In this document: piece after piece, positions 25,895 to 33,919 of the stretch
Layout of the letters: each line of letters opens with the position of its first letter
Numbering within the stretch: position 1 is the first letter of the stretch
Assembly: GCF_013618625.1 (NCBI RefSeq)
Contig: NZ_JABRWO010000003.1
Span: forward strand, 248,001-312,000
Source: Bremerella alba
Lineage (GTDB): Bacteria; Planctomycetota; Planctomycetia; Pirellulales; Pirellulaceae
Direction of reading: 5' to 3'
Length of the DNA: 64,000 nucleotides
The notes under the pieces: model-generated
Told to the model about the DNA's origin: nothing
The model's database searches: none
Seen by the model: the letters and a program-made list of their open reading frames with translations, nothing else
Made by a program: the position numbers and the translations under genes

Positions 25895-27805
25895 ATGAAT
25901 TATCGTCTGGTGTGCCGACTTCTATCGATCGTCTGCCTGATTATCGGGGTGACGATGGTCTTCAGCCTGCCGTGGGCCTGGTCTGCGATCGGGCATCGTA
26001 CCGACGAGAACTTTCAGCAATTCGAAACGCACGGATTTCTGGGGCTTATCTATTCGATCTTATTGAGCATTATCTGTTGGGCCGTTCTCTGGCGAATTGG
26101 TCGTAAGGCCAAGGGTGATCTCTACCGCCGCGAAGCGATGGCGATCGTGGGGCTGAGTTGGCTTATCGCTACCATACTTGGGGCGATGCCGTATCTGTTA
26201 TCGGGGTCGTGCAACCAGCTTTCCGTGCGACTGTTTGATTCCCAAGAGCATGCTCCTCAGGTCTATGGCGATCAGGTATCGCCCCTTTCAGACGACCAGT
26301 ACGCGCTGGTCCAGTCGCTGGTCGGTGCAGGGGCACGGGGTCTTTCCAAAGAGAATCTGTCTGAGCAGTATAACGCCAAAGTCTTGATGCTGACCAAAGG
26401 TGAAGGCCCCGAATATCCCTTCGATCAGGTCTTTGACGAGCTACGAGAGCTTCCGCACTGGCGAGGCGCTTTAATCGAGCCTGACGAAGAGGAAGACGCG
26501 CCCAAGGACCGCCGCAGCAACTATCGGATACGTGCGGTTCCGATGAACATCGCCGACGCCATCTTCGAATCGCAATCTGGCTTCAGCACTACCGGAGCCA
26601 CGGTGATCGCCGACTTGGAAGACCCTGTCTGCATACCACACTGTGTCTTGTTTTGGCGAAGCAGTACGCACTTTCTCGGTGGCTTGGGTATTATCGTGCT
26701 CTTCGTGGTGATCCTCGGCCAAGGCTCCGCAGGTAAGGCCTTGATGCGGAACGAGATGCCGGGCCCCAGTAAGGATGGATCGCATTCGCGCATGCAGCAT
26801 ACGGCCTGGATGTTTGCTGGGCTGTACTGTGGCTTGAACCTGGTGCTGACGATCTTGCTGTGGCTGTTGGGCATGAATTTCTTCGATGCCGTTTGCCACG
26901 CATTCGGAACGCTCGCCACCGGAGGCTTTAGCACCTACAACACCAGCCTCGGGCACTTCGTTCAGGCCGATCCTGTCAGTGGAGCCTGGATTGAATACGT
27001 GGTCATCGTCTTCATGGCGTTGGCAGGCACAAACTTCACGCTCCTTTATTTCATGATGATCGGGCAAGGACTGCGTTTGCTCGACGATATCGAGTGGCGT
27101 TATTACATCGGTATTATTGTGGTAGTCACGATCACCGTGATGACCTTTGGCATGGTCTACGACGACTTTATCATCGACCCCGAAACATCGGTAGTGACCG
27201 AGTTCCTTTATGCTTTGCGTTACGGTTTGTTTCAGGTTGTCTCGATCATTACGACAACAGGCTATGGAACGCATGACTTTGATCAATGGAATAGTTTTGG
27301 CCGTGGTGTGCTCTTTCTGTTGATGTTTGTGGGGGGATGTGCCGGAAGTACGGGGGGCGGATTGAAAGTGATTCGCCATATCTTGTTCCATAAGATTCTC
27401 TTTCTCCAACTCGAAAAGTCGTATCATCCAACCGTCGTGCGTCCGCTGCGTCTGGGAGGTAAGCCGGTCGACGATCCTGAACTGCAAACGAATATCTTGA
27501 TCTACTTCTCGCTGATCCTGGTGCTGTTTGTCTTCGGCTGGTTGTCGGTCGTGACCTTGGAGCCTGATTCGACTTGGGGAGCTTCGGAAGAACACATCGA
27601 ACACAAGCTGATCGATAGCGCGACCGCCGTCGCTGCCACGCTCAACAATGTGGGCCCCGGCCTGGGGATTATTGGGGCCACGCAGAACTACGCGAATTTC
27701 ACCTGGTGGACGAAGTTGTTGTTTACCGCGCTGATGATGATCGGACGGCTCGAAATCTTTGCCGTTTTGGTACTGTTTATCCCGCGATTCTGGCGTTCTC
27801 GATAA
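25895..27805 (+). CDS. trkH: Trk potassium uptake channel TrkH with an extra domain
   Basis: Membrane pore of the Trk system, 636 residues against about 480-490 in E. coli. The four pore-loop regions are visible: FSTTGATVIAD (about 230), HAFGTLATGGFSTYNT, IITTTGYGTHDFDQW, and TLNNVGPGLGIIGATQNYANF, each with the selectivity Gly. The difference in length comes mainly from about residues 106-216, between the third transmembrane segment (IATILGAMPYLLSG) and the first pore helix (NIADAIFESQSGF), a hydrophilic acidic insertion with DEEEDAPKDRRSNY. It should lie on the outer face. Start ATG 25895, after trkA. Confidence 0.93.
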   Translation: MNYRLVCRLLSIVCLIIGVTMVFSLPWAWSAIGHRTDENFQQFETHGFLGLIYSILLSIICWAVLWRIGRKAKGDLYRREAMAIVGLSWLIATILGAMPYLLSGSCNQLSVRLFDSQEHAPQVYGDQVSPLSDDQYALVQSLVGAGARGLSKENLSEQYNAKVLMLTKGEGPEYPFDQVFDELRELPHWRGALIEPDEEEDAPKDRRSNYRIRAVPMNIADAIFESQSGFSTTGATVIADLEDPVCIPHCVLFWRSSTHFLGGLGIIVLFVVILGQGSAGKALMRNEMPGPSKDGSHSRMQHTAWMFAGLYCGLNLVLTILLWLLGMNFFDAVCHAFGTLATGGFSTYNTSLGHFVQADPVSGAWIEYVVIVFMALAGTNFTLLYFMMIGQGLRLLDDIEWRYYIGIIVVVTITVMTFGMVYDDFIIDPETSVVTEFLYALRYGLFQVVSIITTTGYGTHDFDQWNSFGRGVLFLLMFVGGCAGSTGGGLKVIRHILFHKILFLQLEKSYHPTVVRPLRLGGKPVDDPELQTNILIYFSLILVLFVFGWLSVVTLEPDSTWGASEEHIEHKLIDSATAVAATLNNVGPGLGIIGATQNYANFTWWTKLLFTALMMIGRLEIFAVLVLFIPRFWRSR

Positions 27806-27855
27806 AAATCGCACGCCAAACGGGCCTTCTTCGTCAATTACTTGCAAGTGACACA

Positions 27856-27881
27856 AGCTAGAATTTAAATAGTGTCTAGCT
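27856..27881. promoter_or_regulatory. Dyad upstream of a secreted-protein gene
   Basis: AGCTAGA (27856-27862) and TCTAGCT (27875-27881) form a 7-bp inverted repeat around an A/T-rich 12-base centre (ATTTAAATAGTG), 30 bases before the next start. It is a possible operator. Confidence 0.3.
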
Positions 27882-27911
27882 ACCGCGCGCTTCTACTGAG
27901 GATTTCCCCCC

Positions 27912-28562
27912 ATGCGACTTGCCCTCTTTTTGTTATTCGTGACCATCGGTCTCTTCCCGACCGATGCCTTTGCCCAGCGACGCTCTCAGCAGACGCCCAA
28001 GGAAGACCCATTGGTGCTTCCGACTGATGCGCGTCTCGTGGAAATTCATCGAGAGTTCGTCACCAAAGCCGAGAAGCTCGGGGACGAATATGCTCGTAAG
28101 AAAGACTGGGAAAAGGCCCGCGTTGTTTTCGGGGAAGTCCTCAAGCTGGTACCAAACTACAAACCGGCCGTCGAAAAACTGAAAGTGATCAACGGAGAGC
28201 TTTCAAACGCGAACAAAAAGGTCGTGACTGTCGAAGCAAAAGATGGCTGGCAAGACACCGGTATCGATGTCACCGAAGGGAGCCCGTTGATCTTTCGCGT
28301 GGAAGGTGAATGGATGTTGGTTCATTTAAGTGATGCCAATGGGCTTGAGATACCTCGGGAAATCCGGGATTACAAGTTAGGATCGCTGATTGGGGTTGTT
28401 GCTAAATCGGCCACGCCTGATAAAGATACGGTTCCTTTCACCATCGGTACCCAAAGGCAAATGACCGTTCCTCAAACGGGACGTTTGCTTCTCAAGATGC
28501 ACGACCTGAACAACGAAGACAATCGCGGTCAGGTTCGCGTCGAGATCACGGGCAACTTCTAG
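27912..28562 (+). CDS. Secreted protein with TPR-like and sugar-binding-like halves
   Basis: A 216-residue exported protein. The signal peptide is clear: MRLALFLLFVTIGLFPTDAFA cleaved before QRRSQ. Residues about 40-100 are helical and TPR-like (RKKDWEKARVVFGEVLKLVPNYKPAVEKL). Residues 108-216 are beta-rich and begin DGWQDTGIDVTEGSPLIFRVEGEW and end in GRLLLKMHDLNNEDNRGQVRVEI, which resembles the LecA/PA-IL-type carbohydrate-binding fold found in several secreted planctomycetal proteins; this is a fold-level inference. It stands between trkH and a carboxylate transporter gene. Confidence 0.7.
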   Translation: MRLALFLLFVTIGLFPTDAFAQRRSQQTPKEDPLVLPTDARLVEIHREFVTKAEKLGDEYARKKDWEKARVVFGEVLKLVPNYKPAVEKLKVINGELSNANKKVVTVEAKDGWQDTGIDVTEGSPLIFRVEGEWMLVHLSDANGLEIPREIRDYKLGSLIGVVAKSATPDKDTVPFTIGTQRQMTVPQTGRLLLKMHDLNNEDNRGQVRVEITGNF

Positions 28563-28581
28563 TCAGCCAAAAGGACGTCCA

Positions 28582-30087
28582 TTGCCGGAAGATACAACGC
28601 CACCTCCGACCTTGGCAGCCAGGATCGGATCGTGGTTAGGGCCAGCATTCGCGCTCACGCTGTGGGTGTCGCCCAGCTTGGGCTTTTATCTCGATCCCCA
28701 GCAACCGCAATTGAATGCCATTGCCGGGGCATTTATTTGGATGGGCGTGTGGTGGCTCACGGAAGCCGTCCCGTTGGCAGCGACCTCCCTTTTGCCGCTG
28801 GTCTTGTTTCCGCTATTGGAAATTCAGTCGGTCAAAGACGTGGCATCGAGCTACGGCGATCAGAACGTGTTTCTGTTTCTCGGCGGCTTTTTGGTGGCGC
28901 TCGCCATCGAACGATCAGGGCTCCATCGTCGCGTGGCGTTATCGATTGTGTATGTCATGGGGGATAACCCGGCGAAACTCCTCTTGGGGTTTATGGTGGC
29001 GACGGGTCTGATGTCGATGTGGATCTCGAATACGGCCACGACGCTGCTGATGTTGCCAATCGCCGGAAGCATTCTGTCGGTGGCCGATTTGCGTTTGACC
29101 GACGATACGGCCCGGCGAAATCTGGGTGTCGGTTTGATGCTAGGGATTGCCTACGCGGCAAGTATCGGCGGCGTAGCAACGTTGGTAGGTACGCCACCGA
29201 ATATCGCGTTCTCGTCTTACTATAGCGATAACTTTCCGGAGTTGCCGCAGGTTTCGTTCCTGGCTTGGATGTTGATGGCCCTCCCCTTCTCGCTCGTTTT
29301 CATGTTGATTACTTGGGGCGTTTTGGCCTACATGATGTTTCCGGTTAAAAGCGCCGATTCGCTGGGTGGTCGTAACGTGATTGCCGACGAACTGCGAAAT
29401 CTAGGCCCCATTCAGGCCGCCGAGTGGCGGTCGGGCATTATCTTCTTTGCGACGGCCTTGCTATGGATTTTGCGAGAACCGGTCGAAGACTGGGGCTGGG
29501 GAGTTTTCTTTCTCGATGAAAATGGAAAGACTTTCGTCAGCGACGCCACCACTGCCATGGCCATGGCGATCCTCTGCTTTGTGATTCCCCGCGGTGGGAA
29601 AGAGAGCGGGCCACTGCTTACCTGGGAAACGACCGTCAAAGTGCCGTGGGGCGTTTTGTTGCTCTTCGGCGGCGGTATTGCCTTGGCCCAGGCGGTGAAC
29701 GCCTCGAAGTTTGACCTTTATCTGGGCTCGCACATGGCCAACGTCATGAGCAACATGTCGGAGTCGGCAATGGTGATTGTGACGGCAACCGGAATGGTTT
29801 GGTTGACCGAGTTCACCTCGAACCTGGCCAGCGTTCAGACGTTCAATCCGGTGCTCGGCAGTGCCTCGCAGGAACTGGGGGTCCCGCCGCTGCTGTTGTT
29901 GGTCCCGGCGACCATGGCGGCCAGTTGTGCGTTTATGATGCCCGTCGCGACGCCCCCCAACGCAATTGTCTACGGCTCGGGCCGGGTGCCGATCGGTAGT
30001 ATGGTCAAGGCTGGGATCGTCTTGAACATCCTCTCGATCATTCTGGTTTCGATCACCGTGCTGGTGCTCGGACGTCTACTGATATAG
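28582..30087 (+). CDS. DASS/SLC13-type sodium-coupled dicarboxylate transporter
   Basis: A 501-residue membrane protein of the divalent anion:sodium symporter family (SLC13-like), likely importing C4-dicarboxylates or sulfate. The start is TTG at 28582, nine bases after AAAAGGA and the only suitable start before the first membrane segment. The family signatures are present: GVWWLTEAVPLAATSLLPLVLFP, FLFLGGFLVALAIERSGLHRR, SMWISNTATTLLMLPIA (SNT motif), ASIGGVATLVGTPPNIAF, and near the C-terminus EFTSNLASVQTFNPVLG with PATMAASCAFMMPVATPPNAIVYG (second SNx and P-loop). About 11-13 hydrophobic segments. Terminator follows. Confidence 0.9.
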   Translation: MPEDTTPPPTLAARIGSWLGPAFALTLWVSPSLGFYLDPQQPQLNAIAGAFIWMGVWWLTEAVPLAATSLLPLVLFPLLEIQSVKDVASSYGDQNVFLFLGGFLVALAIERSGLHRRVALSIVYVMGDNPAKLLLGFMVATGLMSMWISNTATTLLMLPIAGSILSVADLRLTDDTARRNLGVGLMLGIAYAASIGGVATLVGTPPNIAFSSYYSDNFPELPQVSFLAWMLMALPFSLVFMLITWGVLAYMMFPVKSADSLGGRNVIADELRNLGPIQAAEWRSGIIFFATALLWILREPVEDWGWGVFFLDENGKTFVSDATTAMAMAILCFVIPRGGKESGPLLTWETTVKVPWGVLLLFGGGIALAQAVNASKFDLYLGSHMANVMSNMSESAMVIVTATGMVWLTEFTSNLASVQTFNPVLGSASQELGVPPLLLLVPATMAASCAFMMPVATPPNAIVYGSGRVPIGSMVKAGIVLNILSIILVSITVLVLGRLLI

Positions 30088-30096
30088 TGGGCGGCA

Positions 30097-30125
30097 AAAG
30101 GAAGACCACCTGGTGGTCTTCCTTT
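30097..30125. terminator. Convergent terminator between the DASS transporter and sppA
   Basis: AAAGGAAGACCACC (30097-30110) and GGTGGTCTTCCTTT (30112-30125) form a nearly symmetric stem that can end transcripts from both sides. Confidence 0.7.
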
Positions 30126-30148
30126 CTCTGAACGACGATTGCTACCGG

Positions 30149-31219
30149 TTATCGCGATCCGAAAGGAAACGAACTCACGATCGGTGGCAGATAACTGGAC
30201 ATGTAATAGGCCTTAGGAGCAGTCATCTCCAGCATCTTGTCGAAGCTCATTGCCTGGCTTTGGGCGAATCCCAAGTCGAACAGTGCCACAGGCTCTTCGT
30301 AGGTAACCACGCGTGATTTCTTCGGATCGATGTCGGCCAGCTCAGCCGCACGGTCGATGGCTTCTTCGATGAAACCGATCTGGTCGACCAGGCCATTTGC
30401 CAACGCTTGATTCGCCGTGAAGATTTCTCCGGTGGCTAGGACGTCGAGTTTTTCGGGGTCTTTCTCAAACGCAGGCCGACCTTCTTTCACAATGTCTTTA
30501 AAACGGGTGAATGCCTGATTCACGTACTCTTGTAAGATTCCACGGTGTTCTTCCGACATCTCGCGGGTCATGGTCAGCATCTGCTTGCGGGGGTGGCTCA
30601 TGATCGAGTCGTCTTCGATATGGTACTCTTCCATCAAGCCGGAGACGTTGTAGTGAGGAATGATCACGCCGATCGAGCCGGTGGTGGTCGTTGGTTCGGC
30701 GTAAATCGAGTTCTCTTCGTCCTCGACCGCCATGGCCACGTAATAGCCGCCTGAGGTCGCCATCGCTCCCATGCTCACGACCAATGGAATGTCGCGTTCT
30801 TCCTTGAGCTTCTTCAGGTGGTGCAAGATGTAGTCGGAACCGGTCACGGTGCCGCCGGGAGAATCGACGCGGACAACAATCGCTTTGACATCTTTGTCTT
30901 CGCGGACCAGGTCAATCTGCTTGCGGACGTAGCCTTGCCCTTCCATGATGACGCCGGTGACATTGATCACGGCGATCTTGTCGCTGGCGGTCTTACTGCC
31001 GGAGAAGTACTTTTCCGAAACCCCTTCGGTTGTGTTGTAGTAGTTGGCCGAGCTGATGGCCTGGCCGAGGATGATCGCCACGCAAAAGAAAAGCCCGAGC
31101 CAGCCTATTGCTGCGAGAATTCGCCAGAAGAGGCCTCCGGAGTGGCGGTTCTGGATGACAATCTGCTGAGGTTGGTTGGGACTTGGTGGGACCATGTTAG
31201 GAGAATCTTGATTAGCCAT
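30149..31219 (-). CDS. sppA: Signal peptide peptidase SppA
   Basis: A 356-residue membrane-anchored serine protease that degrades released signal peptides. It has an N-terminal cytoplasmic Pro-rich stretch (about 1-25), one transmembrane segment (about 30-55), then the crotonase-like protease domain: INVTGVIMEGQGY, VRVDSPGGTVTGSDYI, and the nucleophile Ser in SMGAMATSGGYYVAM, with TTTTGSIGVI and the general-base Lys in the region around KEGRPAFEKDPEK and IFTANQALANGLVDQIG. The length is that of the short, single-domain Gram-positive-like form rather than the 618-residue E. coli tandem form. Its upstream region shares a dyad-rich spacer with the divergent isomerase-like gene. Confidence 0.92.
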   Translation of the reverse strand: MANQDSPNMVPPSPNQPQQIVIQNRHSGGLFWRILAAIGWLGLFFCVAIILGQAISSANYYNTTEGVSEKYFSGSKTASDKIAVINVTGVIMEGQGYVRKQIDLVREDKDVKAIVVRVDSPGGTVTGSDYILHHLKKLKEERDIPLVVSMGAMATSGGYYVAMAVEDEENSIYAEPTTTTGSIGVIIPHYNVSGLMEEYHIEDDSIMSHPRKQMLTMTREMSEEHRGILQEYVNQAFTRFKDIVKEGRPAFEKDPEKLDVLATGEIFTANQALANGLVDQIGFIEEAIDRAAELADIDPKKSRVVTYEEPVALFDLGFAQSQAMSFDKMLEMTAPKAYYMSSYLPPIVSSFPFGSR

Positions 31220-31315
31220 ATTTCGCAGGCCCTGACTTGCTGAATGAGGAATCGACTGGATAGGCCTGGGCCCAAGGGGGCGACAGGCAATGATATTCTA
31301 CGCCGCGATGGCTTT

Positions 31316-31396
31316 GGGGCAATTTGAGGGGTGAAATCCTCAACCAATTGGGGCAAATTGGGTCCGATATCGAGTCTGGTGTTGTCAAATTGCCCC
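31316..31396. promoter_or_regulatory. Three copies of a GGGGCAAWTTG motif
   Basis: GGGGCAATTTG (31316-31326), GGGGCAAATTG (31350-31360) and, inverted, CAAATTGCCCC (31386-31396) are spaced 34-36 bases centre to centre in the divergent sppA / isomerase intergenic region. The first and last are perfect inverted copies. Confidence 0.55.
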
Positions 31397-31480
31397 TAAT
31401 CCCGGTAAGCTACGCCGGATTGTAGCAGATCTGCGTTTACCCCTACCTGTACAGCCCCAGGCAAGTGAAGGAGTCGAGCC

Positions 31481-32230
31481 GTGTTCGTTTCCGCGTCGAC
31501 CGAGTGTTTTCCCGAGTTACCCATGCGAGAGTGCATGGAAAAGCTGGTCGATTTGGAGTTCAGCGCCGTCGACATGACGCTGGATGAAAATAGCGAGCAT
31601 TTGCGCCCCTCTGAGGTGGCTGCCAATTTGCAGCGAGCCATCGACATTTGCCACGATACGCAGCGATTGGTAATTTCCAACTTTCGCCTGCTATCGAGCA
31701 CCCAAGGCAATGATCGCTACGTCGAATACGAAGCGATCTGCAAGTTGGCCAAAGCGGTCAAAGTCGCTTCGATTACCGTTCCCAGCGGACAGTTCGGCAC
31801 CCCCTTCAACGAAGAAGTCGAGCACCTGCGTGAATTGGTCGCGATTTCCGCTACCGAAGGTGTCGTCACCAGCATGCACACCCATGTCGGTTGCCTTTCG
31901 CAAGACTGCGACACGATTCAAGTGCTGTGCGACAACGTAAAAGGCCTCGGCATCACCCTCGATCCGAGCCACTTCATCTGCCGCGAAGATGGCGAGAAGA
32001 GCTACGACAAGGTGCTCAAGTACGTCCGCCACGTCTACCTTCGCGACACCAGCAAAGACGCTATGCACGTCCGAGTCGGCCAAGGCGAAGTCGAGTACGG
32101 CCGCCTGATCCAGCAGCTCGAACAAATCGGCTACAAACGGGCCCTCACCGTTCACATGCCGCCCCTGACCGATACCGACCAGATGGCGGAAATGCGAAAG
32201 ATCCGTCTGCTGCTGGAAAGCTTGCTCTAA
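31481..32230 (+). CDS. Sugar phosphate isomerase/epimerase-like TIM-barrel protein
   Basis: A 249-residue protein of the xylose-isomerase-like TIM-barrel superfamily (AP-endonuclease 2 fold). The start is GTG at 31481 after AAGGAG. Typical elements are FSAVDMTLDE, VASITVPSGQF, GVVTSMHTHVGCLSQDCDT and LGITLDPSHFICRED, with metal-binding-type Glu/His/Asp residues, and YVRHVYLRDTSKDAMHVRVGQGEVEYGRLIQQLEQIGYKRALTVHM near the end. The substrate cannot be deduced. Divergent from sppA. Confidence 0.82.
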   Translation: MFVSASTECFPELPMRECMEKLVDLEFSAVDMTLDENSEHLRPSEVAANLQRAIDICHDTQRLVISNFRLLSSTQGNDRYVEYEAICKLAKAVKVASITVPSGQFGTPFNEEVEHLRELVAISATEGVVTSMHTHVGCLSQDCDTIQVLCDNVKGLGITLDPSHFICREDGEKSYDKVLKYVRHVYLRDTSKDAMHVRVGQGEVEYGRLIQQLEQIGYKRALTVHMPPLTDTDQMAEMRKIRLLLESLL

Positions 32231-32660
32231 AAGCCTACCCTGCTACGCGAATGGGGTAGCGCATAACACAGCGAAGCGCGCACGCCCAAGCGGACTTGGG
32301 ACGTGGCACCTATCGGAGACATGAGTGCGCAGCACGCTCTAGTCCCCTCGCCCCCGTACCCGGGGGAGAGGGTGAGGGGGAATCCCGCTCGGTTGGCCGC
32401 GCATGCGCGAACAGAAGTTCACGAACGATTCGGAACTTGTTCTTGCGATCTTCGTCAAATGTTGTTCAGGAAATCCTCACCCTATCCCTGCGAGGGGACA
32501 AGAGAAGAGAGGCCAGTTCTGCCGTAGGGTGCTGAGTAGCGCAGCGAATCGCACCATGAACAACGTTTTCGCGTTGCCATGGGATGGAGACCGCATTTGG
32601 TGCGATACGTTCCGCTTCGCGTCACTGCTCTCACCCTACCTTGGGTGAAGGGCCGGGTTG
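32231..32660. repeat. Cluster of GC-rich palindromic repeat units
   Basis: 430 bases without a supported gene. Several units recur: CCCTCGCCCCCGTACC followed by GGGGGAGAGGGTGAGGGG (32345-32380), a CCTCACCCTATCCCTGCGA unit (32474-32500), CAGCGAATCGCACC (32546-32559) and its near-complement GGTGCGATACG near 32597, and CTCACCCTACCTTGGGTGA (32631-32649). They resemble REP/MITE-like intergenic elements common in planctomycetal genomes. Open frames within are artefacts of repeat sequence. Confidence 0.6.
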
Positions 32661-33524
32661 TTAGGGTGGACCGCGTTCTTTGGTTTGGGAAGCTCTTTCT
32701 AACGCCTGACGTACGCGGTCACGTCTTCTGTTCTGGACGACCTTTTTCCCATGCCCACGAAGACGTGGGCATGGCAGCCTGTGTTTTGTTAGCGGGGTGG
32801 TTGAGGGTTGTTCTTTGGAGGGCGTTTCGTGCGGGCGGTTGAGCTCACGCTCTAGCGCGTCGATCTCTTCCTGCTTGGCGCATATTTCTCCCTGCAGTTG
32901 CAGGTTGAGCGCCTTCATGCGGTAGTAGGTCCACGCGAAGAACCGCTTCTCTTGGTAGGACAACGGTTCTTGAATTGGTTGTTTGCTGCGATGGATTTCC
33001 CGTTCGCGGTAACGATGGTGAAGCTGACGCTCGCGTTTTGGTCTAGGCTCCAGTGGTGGAAGCTTAGCAGGTTGGCTCTTCTTTGGTTTTGGGATCTCGG
33101 GCGGATCTTCCTTGGGGAATTCGTACGCTTCGATCTCGGGATCGATGGGTACTACTAAGGGATCTGCCCGGTAGCTGGGACCTGCTTCGTCCATTACTCG
33201 CGTGAAGTATTCTTCCTCGGTCTCTTGCGGGACCTCTTCGGGCTCACGCGTGATCGCCTCTTGGGCTTCTTGCCTTCGAATGATCGCGCTCAAGGTTGCC
33301 CCTTGCGGGCGGCCTAGCGGATCGTTGCCGTACTCGGCCCGGTGCATGGGGTTTTCGAATGGTGGCTCCTCGGGTGGCTCTTGGGGAGGCTCGTCGGCCA
33401 GTATAGCCAGGACTTCTCCGCAGCAAGGGCATAGGAGTCGGTTGCCATCGATCACGGCAACCTGCGAACCGTGCGCGGAGGCGCCCGGTTCGTGTTTTTC
33501 AGGTTTTTCGTGGTGATGGGACAT
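32661..33524 (-). CDS. Arg/Pro-rich protein of unknown function with a CPCC motif
   Basis: A 287-residue soluble protein starting at ATG 33524 (MSHHHEKPEKHEPGASA). I recognise no named family. An N-terminal CPCC pair (VIDGNRLLCPCCGEVLA, residues 27-43) looks like half a zinc knuckle; a Pro/Glu-rich stretch (about 45-60) is followed by an acidic middle, then a strongly basic Pro/Lys/Arg segment (about 145-190) and LSYQEKRFFAWTYYRMKALNLQLQGEICAKQEEIDALEREL, a helix with coiled-coil character. The last ~37 codons run through a palindromic repeat (32749-32774), so the C-terminus (RLPCPRLRGHG...) may be repeat-derived. A longer frame at the 5' end runs into another inverted repeat and is unlikely. 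Confidence 0.55.
   Translation of the reverse strand: MSHHHEKPEKHEPGASAHGSQVAVIDGNRLLCPCCGEVLAILADEPPQEPPEEPPFENPMHRAEYGNDPLGRPQGATLSAIIRRQEAQEAITREPEEVPQETEEEYFTRVMDEAGPSYRADPLVVPIDPEIEAYEFPKEDPPEIPKPKKSQPAKLPPLEPRPKRERQLHHRYREREIHRSKQPIQEPLSYQEKRFFAWTYYRMKALNLQLQGEICAKQEEIDALERELNRPHETPSKEQPSTTPLTKHRLPCPRLRGHGKKVVQNRRRDRVRQALERASQTKERGPP
32749..32774. repeat. Palindromic repeat unit with 11-bp arms
   Basis: CCATGCCCACG (32749-32759) and CGTGGGCATGG (32764-32774) pair perfectly around AAGA. A diverged copy is at 45562-45587. It lies inside the 3' part of the neighbouring frame. Confidence 0.7.
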
Positions 33525-33919
33525 GACGGTGCTCTTATATGGTGTTGGGTTTAGTAGGGCCCGCGTGTCGCGGGTCGGATTCCGGGTACCCACTTCGCGA
33601 CCCGCGACACGCGGGGCCCTACGGTTTGCTGCTTGTCTAGCAGCGAACTGGGTACGGATTTCGTATGCCTAAAAAGAAAATAGGCATGGTGCCGGGGAAG
33701 CGTCCCCTGGGCATGATTTAGATATATCAGCCTAGTGTAGCATATGTATAGTGCTCAAATGAAAATTTTTTTAGATTCGAGTGCGCGGGGCGTGAAGCGG
33801 GGACCAGGCATGCGACCCGCGTTCGCGTGAGGCCCTGCAGATGGAGGCTTGCCTCGGGGGCGACGGCACAGGAAGAGAGTGGCGGGTGGCCTTGGCTTCG
33901 ATGCACCGAGAAGGCATCG
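33525..33919. other. Repeat-rich intergenic region
   Basis: 395 bases between two minus-strand genes, holding a long GC-rich inverted repeat (33555-33621) and a degenerate GC-rich stretch around 33780-33830 that recalls it (GCGACCCGCG). No supported gene; open frames here are shadows. Confidence 0.55.
33555..33621. repeat. Long GC-rich inverted repeat
   Basis: A left arm of 22 bases (33555-33576, starting TAGGGCCCGCGTG) pairs with a right arm at 33599-33621 (ending CACGCGGGGCCCTA) with one bulged G, around a 22-base loop. There is no T-tract on either side. It looks like an intergenic mobile/REP-like element rather than a terminator. Confidence 0.7.

Noticed and set aside
26471-27856. 461-codon minus-strand frame
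   Set aside because: It lies antisense to the well-supported trkH, with His/Gln/Arg-rich sequence typical of a codon-bias shadow.
32303-32648. Small plus-strand frames in the repeat cluster
   Set aside because: They read through GC-rich repeat units that have no start signals or conserved protein character.
32231-33919. CRISPR array or insertion sequence in the repeat region
   Set aside because: Units are not evenly spaced with unique spacers, and no cas or transposase gene is present.
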